Below, one piece after another: positions 61,069-64,000 of a DNA stretch of 64,000 bases. The DNA is from Typha latifolia. Taxonomy: Eukaryota > Streptophyta > Magnoliopsida > Poales > Typhaceae. How positions within the stretch are numbered: position 1 is the first letter of the stretch; every line of letters begins with the position of its first letter. The position numbers and the translations under genes were made by a program. The stretch lies in the NCBI GenBank assembly GCA_019914945.1, contig CM034102.1, positions 16,481,501 to 16,545,500 on the forward strand, in the 5' to 3' direction. Under the pieces are notes generated by a model that worked only from the letters and a program-made list of their open reading frames with translations, did not search any database and was not told the DNA's origin.

Positions 61069-62561
61069 CGTCTTAATAACTAATCAGAGAAGCCGGCAAG
61101 ACTAGTAATAAATGTTCCAATTAAACTTAACATTAAATCCAAAGAGGAGGAAATAATGTTCTTCCGATGGTGGAGCTACCTTTCATTAAATTAATCTCAG
61201 ATTGGCGAGGCAGAGGCTGCCACGCATGCCAACTTGGGACGAGTGTGACAAGGACGCGGACGAGCTGCATTGGCACGTGATCCCAAAGTACGTTTACATG
61301 GGTGCCACGTATTGCCACGCCAATCAACGGCAGCATGACTCTTGGGAGCCACGTGTGAATGCCATGCCATTCCAGCTTTAGATTGCCAATGGAAGGAAAT
61401 TTAAAATAAAAAAAAAATTAAAAGTTAAAACTCGATCCGAAGCATTTCTACTATCACAAGTGAAGGAAAGCTCATATGCTTAATTACTTTGTTAATGTTG
61501 GGATTCACTACGCCTCTAGTCTAATACTATCTGTTATGCATACTCTAATATCAACCATCGAAAATGTTCATGTGATTCGTTCTCGCCCATCGCTAAAAGA
61601 AAAAAAATATATATATATATATATAAATTTCAACCATAGGGATTGCATGCAAGCGATCACTTTGTGTTTAACTACTAAGTAGAGTCTCTTCTGTGCTTTC
61701 TATTCTTTTTATTATAATCTTTTTAGTAATTAATTAGCACAGGTATTAGTTTGTAGAGGAGCATGTCAGCAATTATGACAGCCAAGTCAACTCTCAAAGC
61801 TACCATTTTTGGGGAATATGCATCAGATCCAGATACTTGAGGACCACCAACACATGAGATTCTTTCCAAAGAGGGAAATTGGGAAGCTTAATATCCCAGT
61901 CTTGATTATTATTTTTATTGACTGATTGGTTTTTTTTTTCTCTCATTAGTTTAATTGACAAGTAATATTATAGCTGTATCGATCATCTGATCTCTAATTT
62001 GTTTTAAACGATTTGATATTGGATTAAGCGTCTAAAATAAGCGATCATCCAACATATTTCACTTGATTTAATCTAAAGCTTACAAGCATACAGCTCCTAA
62101 AATAATTCATGATAACCTCCAAAATGAATTGTTCAAGAAATTAAGATCAATAAAGAGCTCTCAATTTACGCGCGGTGAAAGGCAGTATTTTTGGAACTTG
62201 AGCCATAAGAAGTACCATTGGCGTAGTAGAGCATAGCCATGGGTTTCTGTAGCATTTATCCCTATCTATCTATTTAACAAGGAGCTCTCAAGAGCTAACT
62301 TGCTTTCATTCTTTAGTTCGCAGTCCCCTTTTCACTCATAGCTCTTAACAGTAGTGGGGTTTATCTTGGTGGTCACTCCAAAGAAAATCTGGATATGGCC
62401 AGAGAGCTTTGGAGATGCATTTGCTAAAGTTTCTCGTGTTCTTCCTTTCCCTGGAATTCTGGTAGCTACTTTTCTTGCATCCTTGGCAAAGAGGATAATG
62501 AAAGCCACTCAATAATCTCTCTCTATTCTCTCTCATAAAGGTCTCAAGATTAGTAGGAGAT

Positions 62562-63976
62562 ATGAGAGTAAGGACTGCTCACTAGCTTAAGCTTCGCTAT
62601 TGGCAATGGCAGAGATGTCAATTCTCATATCATCACCATCTGATTCCCAACCTTTATTTATTTTATTATTTTTTTTGGTGAGTGTAGATCCTGAATTGGA
62701 TGCAAAATAAGTTCAATGGAGCACAAGAGAAGAAAAGATCTGACATCGGTTCGAGCTCAAGTGGTCGTAAGTTATTTGCTCCGAGTAGTTGTTTCTGATA
62801 ATACGATCAGTGTGATCCAATTCTTCATGTTCTGATTGATTCTGTTTGGAAATTATGAACATGCACATACAGAGATAACCCCATACCTCTTTCTCAATAA
62901 GATAGCTTTGTAGTTTATTCATCTGTTGTTCTTTTGCTAGTAATAATGATCCCAAAACAAAACAAACAAAAAAATTGTCTCTAAGTGCCAACTTAATTTC
63001 TTTCCTAATCTCATCTACTGGATTTCTGATTGTAACATTAATTTGCATAAGAATAGGATTCTAATCCATGGCACTTACTTCTTTTAGGTGTTCCCATCCC
63101 AGATGTTGGCAAAGAAGAGCTCAACAATTTGCCCCATCCTTTGTTGTCCATTGGAACATTTGGTAACAAAAACTTGAAGGAAGAGCCACAGAGACACGAG
63201 TCTTCAGAAGATTTACCGGATTTTACGTTAGAAGAAGTCAGAAAGTTACAAGAAGAGCTGACAAAGCTTTTAAGACGCAAGTCCAAGTCTAGCTCTCATA
63301 AATCAGAGACAGGAGGAGGTGAAGAGAAAGCTAGTCTACCACTGGATAGATTTCTCAACTGTCCATCCAGCTTGGAGGTTGATAGGACCGCAGGGCCCAA
63401 ATGCTCCGGTGATGTGGATACCGATGATAATGGCGGCGAATTCTCGCCCAACACAAAGATCATATTATGCAAGGCAAGAGATCTGATAGCCAGTAACAGG
63501 AGTGCAATCAAGCAGAAATCTCTGAAATTTCTCCTCAAGAAGATGTTTGTGTGTAGTGGTGGCTTCGCACCGTCTCCGAGCTTGAAGGATCCAACAGAGT
63601 CAAGGATGGAGAAGGTATGATTTCATGTAAGCATCTTCATTTTGATCTTTTACGCAATTGTGATCGCCCACATTGCTCATTTTGTCATGTTGCTCGATGA
63701 AAGATTATGAGGACACTACTTCACAAGAAATTCTTTCATCAAAGCTCATCTTCGACGTCGACAAAGAAGTATTTAGAAAACAAACCTATAGAAAGAGCGC
63801 AGGAAGATGAAAAGGACGACAAAGGAGATGGCTCTTATAGATGGGTCAAGACTGATTCAGAGTGTGAGCTAGCTATTCTTCACTTTAATACAAACAATAA
63901 CACCACACATGCTTTAATATACTGATGGGATTCTTTTTTTTTTCTTTAATATCCAGATATTGTTCTAGAAATATAA
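62562..63976 (+). CDS. IGT/LAZY family protein (DRO1/LAZY-like), gravitropism and organ-angle regulator
   Basis: Plant-specific family that sets shoot, root or lateral-organ growth angle by acting in gravity signalling and auxin transport. Exons: 62562-62567, 62688-62766, 63088-63614, 63704-63863, 63957-63976; 263 residues. Exon 1 is only ATGAGA. Exon 2 gives motif I (ILNWMQNKFNGAQEKKR). Exon 3 gives the signature LLSIGTFGNK with IGT at 50-52, an acidic FTLEEVRKLQEEL helix, and KIILCKARDLIASN followed by the Lys-rich KQKSLKFLLKKMF. Exon 4 gives IMRTLLHKKFF and WVKTDSE; exon 5 completes the conserved C-terminal KTDSEYIVLEI. Reading through the last donor instead would replace this end with an unrelated 18-residue tail. 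All phases agree. The clade (DRO1 or LAZY2-4 like) is not resolved. Confidence 0.92.
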
Positions 63977-64000
63977 GCAACACTGGATCTATAAGACAGT
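63977..64000. other. start of IGT gene 3' UTR, window end
   Basis: Only 24 bases follow the stop codon. Nothing more can be said. Confidence 0.5.

Larger units (their letters stand above)
55741..62561. other. large spacer, no gene seen
   Basis: Starts with the 3' UTR of the VWA gene, then AT-rich DNA with three separate local tandem duplications (55.97, 57.0 and 57.58 kb), a TA/TG microsatellite at 59.45 kb, and a GGTCTA repeat at 61.04 kb. A GC-richer stretch at 61.18-61.38 kb carries two CACGTG boxes and looks promoter-like. The final part is the 5' region of the IGT gene. Confidence 0.55.

Noticed and set aside
63864..63925. Read-through end of the IGT gene after WVKTDSE
   Set aside because: The GTGAGC donor at 63864 and acceptor at 63956 restore the conserved YIVLEI ending, so the read-through tail is intron.

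Overview
This is a plant nuclear genomic window. The genes are intron-rich with GT-AG splice sites, and their families are plant-specific: RSH2/3-type ppGpp enzyme, RLCK-VII kinase, DUF1677, IGT/LAZY and a Cys-rich type C G-gamma. Microsatellites are abundant and spacers are AT-rich. Several first exons are very GC-rich while later exons and introns are AT-rich; together with a GS3-like G-gamma this suggests a monocot, probably not a grass. The species cannot be fixed from sequence alone. Gene models were built by hand, joining exons at GT-AG sites and requiring phase continuity and family-like protein.

Layout. 0.4-5.2 kb: two tandem minus-strand alpha/beta-hydrolase genes with identical four-exon architecture. 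8.0-8.7 kb: a TAF9-like copy on the plus strand with two reading-frame breaks, convergent with a minus-strand RelA/SpoT homologue at 8.9-14.3 kb. 17.7-18.1 kb: minus-strand ribosomal protein uL15 (L27a), divergently paired over about 600 bp with a 13-exon exportin-T (PAUSED) gene at 18.7-24.3 kb. 29.1-32.0 kb: a RIPK/PBL-like receptor-like cytoplasmic kinase. 33.2-35.3 kb: a Cys-rich type C G-gamma (GS3/DEP1/AGG3 group) recoverable only by splicing. 37.9-38.3 kb: a minus-strand DUF1677 protein. 42.6-44.7 kb: a strictosidine-synthase-like pseudogene. 45.5-55.7 kb: a 13-exon VWA-domain protein with a Cys-rich tail. 62.6-64.0 kb: an IGT/LAZY (DRO1-like) gene with a two-codon first exon and a short last exon, complete just inside the window.

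The genes are mostly unrelated housekeeping or signalling genes, with no operon-like logic. Long spacers (5.2-8.0, 14.3-17.7, 24.3-29.1, 38.3-42.5, 55.7-62.5 kb) hold AT-rich DNA, simple repeats, short tandem duplications and decayed repeat copies. I saw no intact transposon, CRISPR array, virus-like gene or tRNA. I found no new multi-gene system. The most interesting points are an in-frame 36-nt candidate cassette exon in the kinase, a microsatellite that breaks the TAF9-like frame, the all-phase-0 intron structure of exportin-T with a frame-open first intron, and a repeated TTCGAA-centred motif at 41-42 kb.
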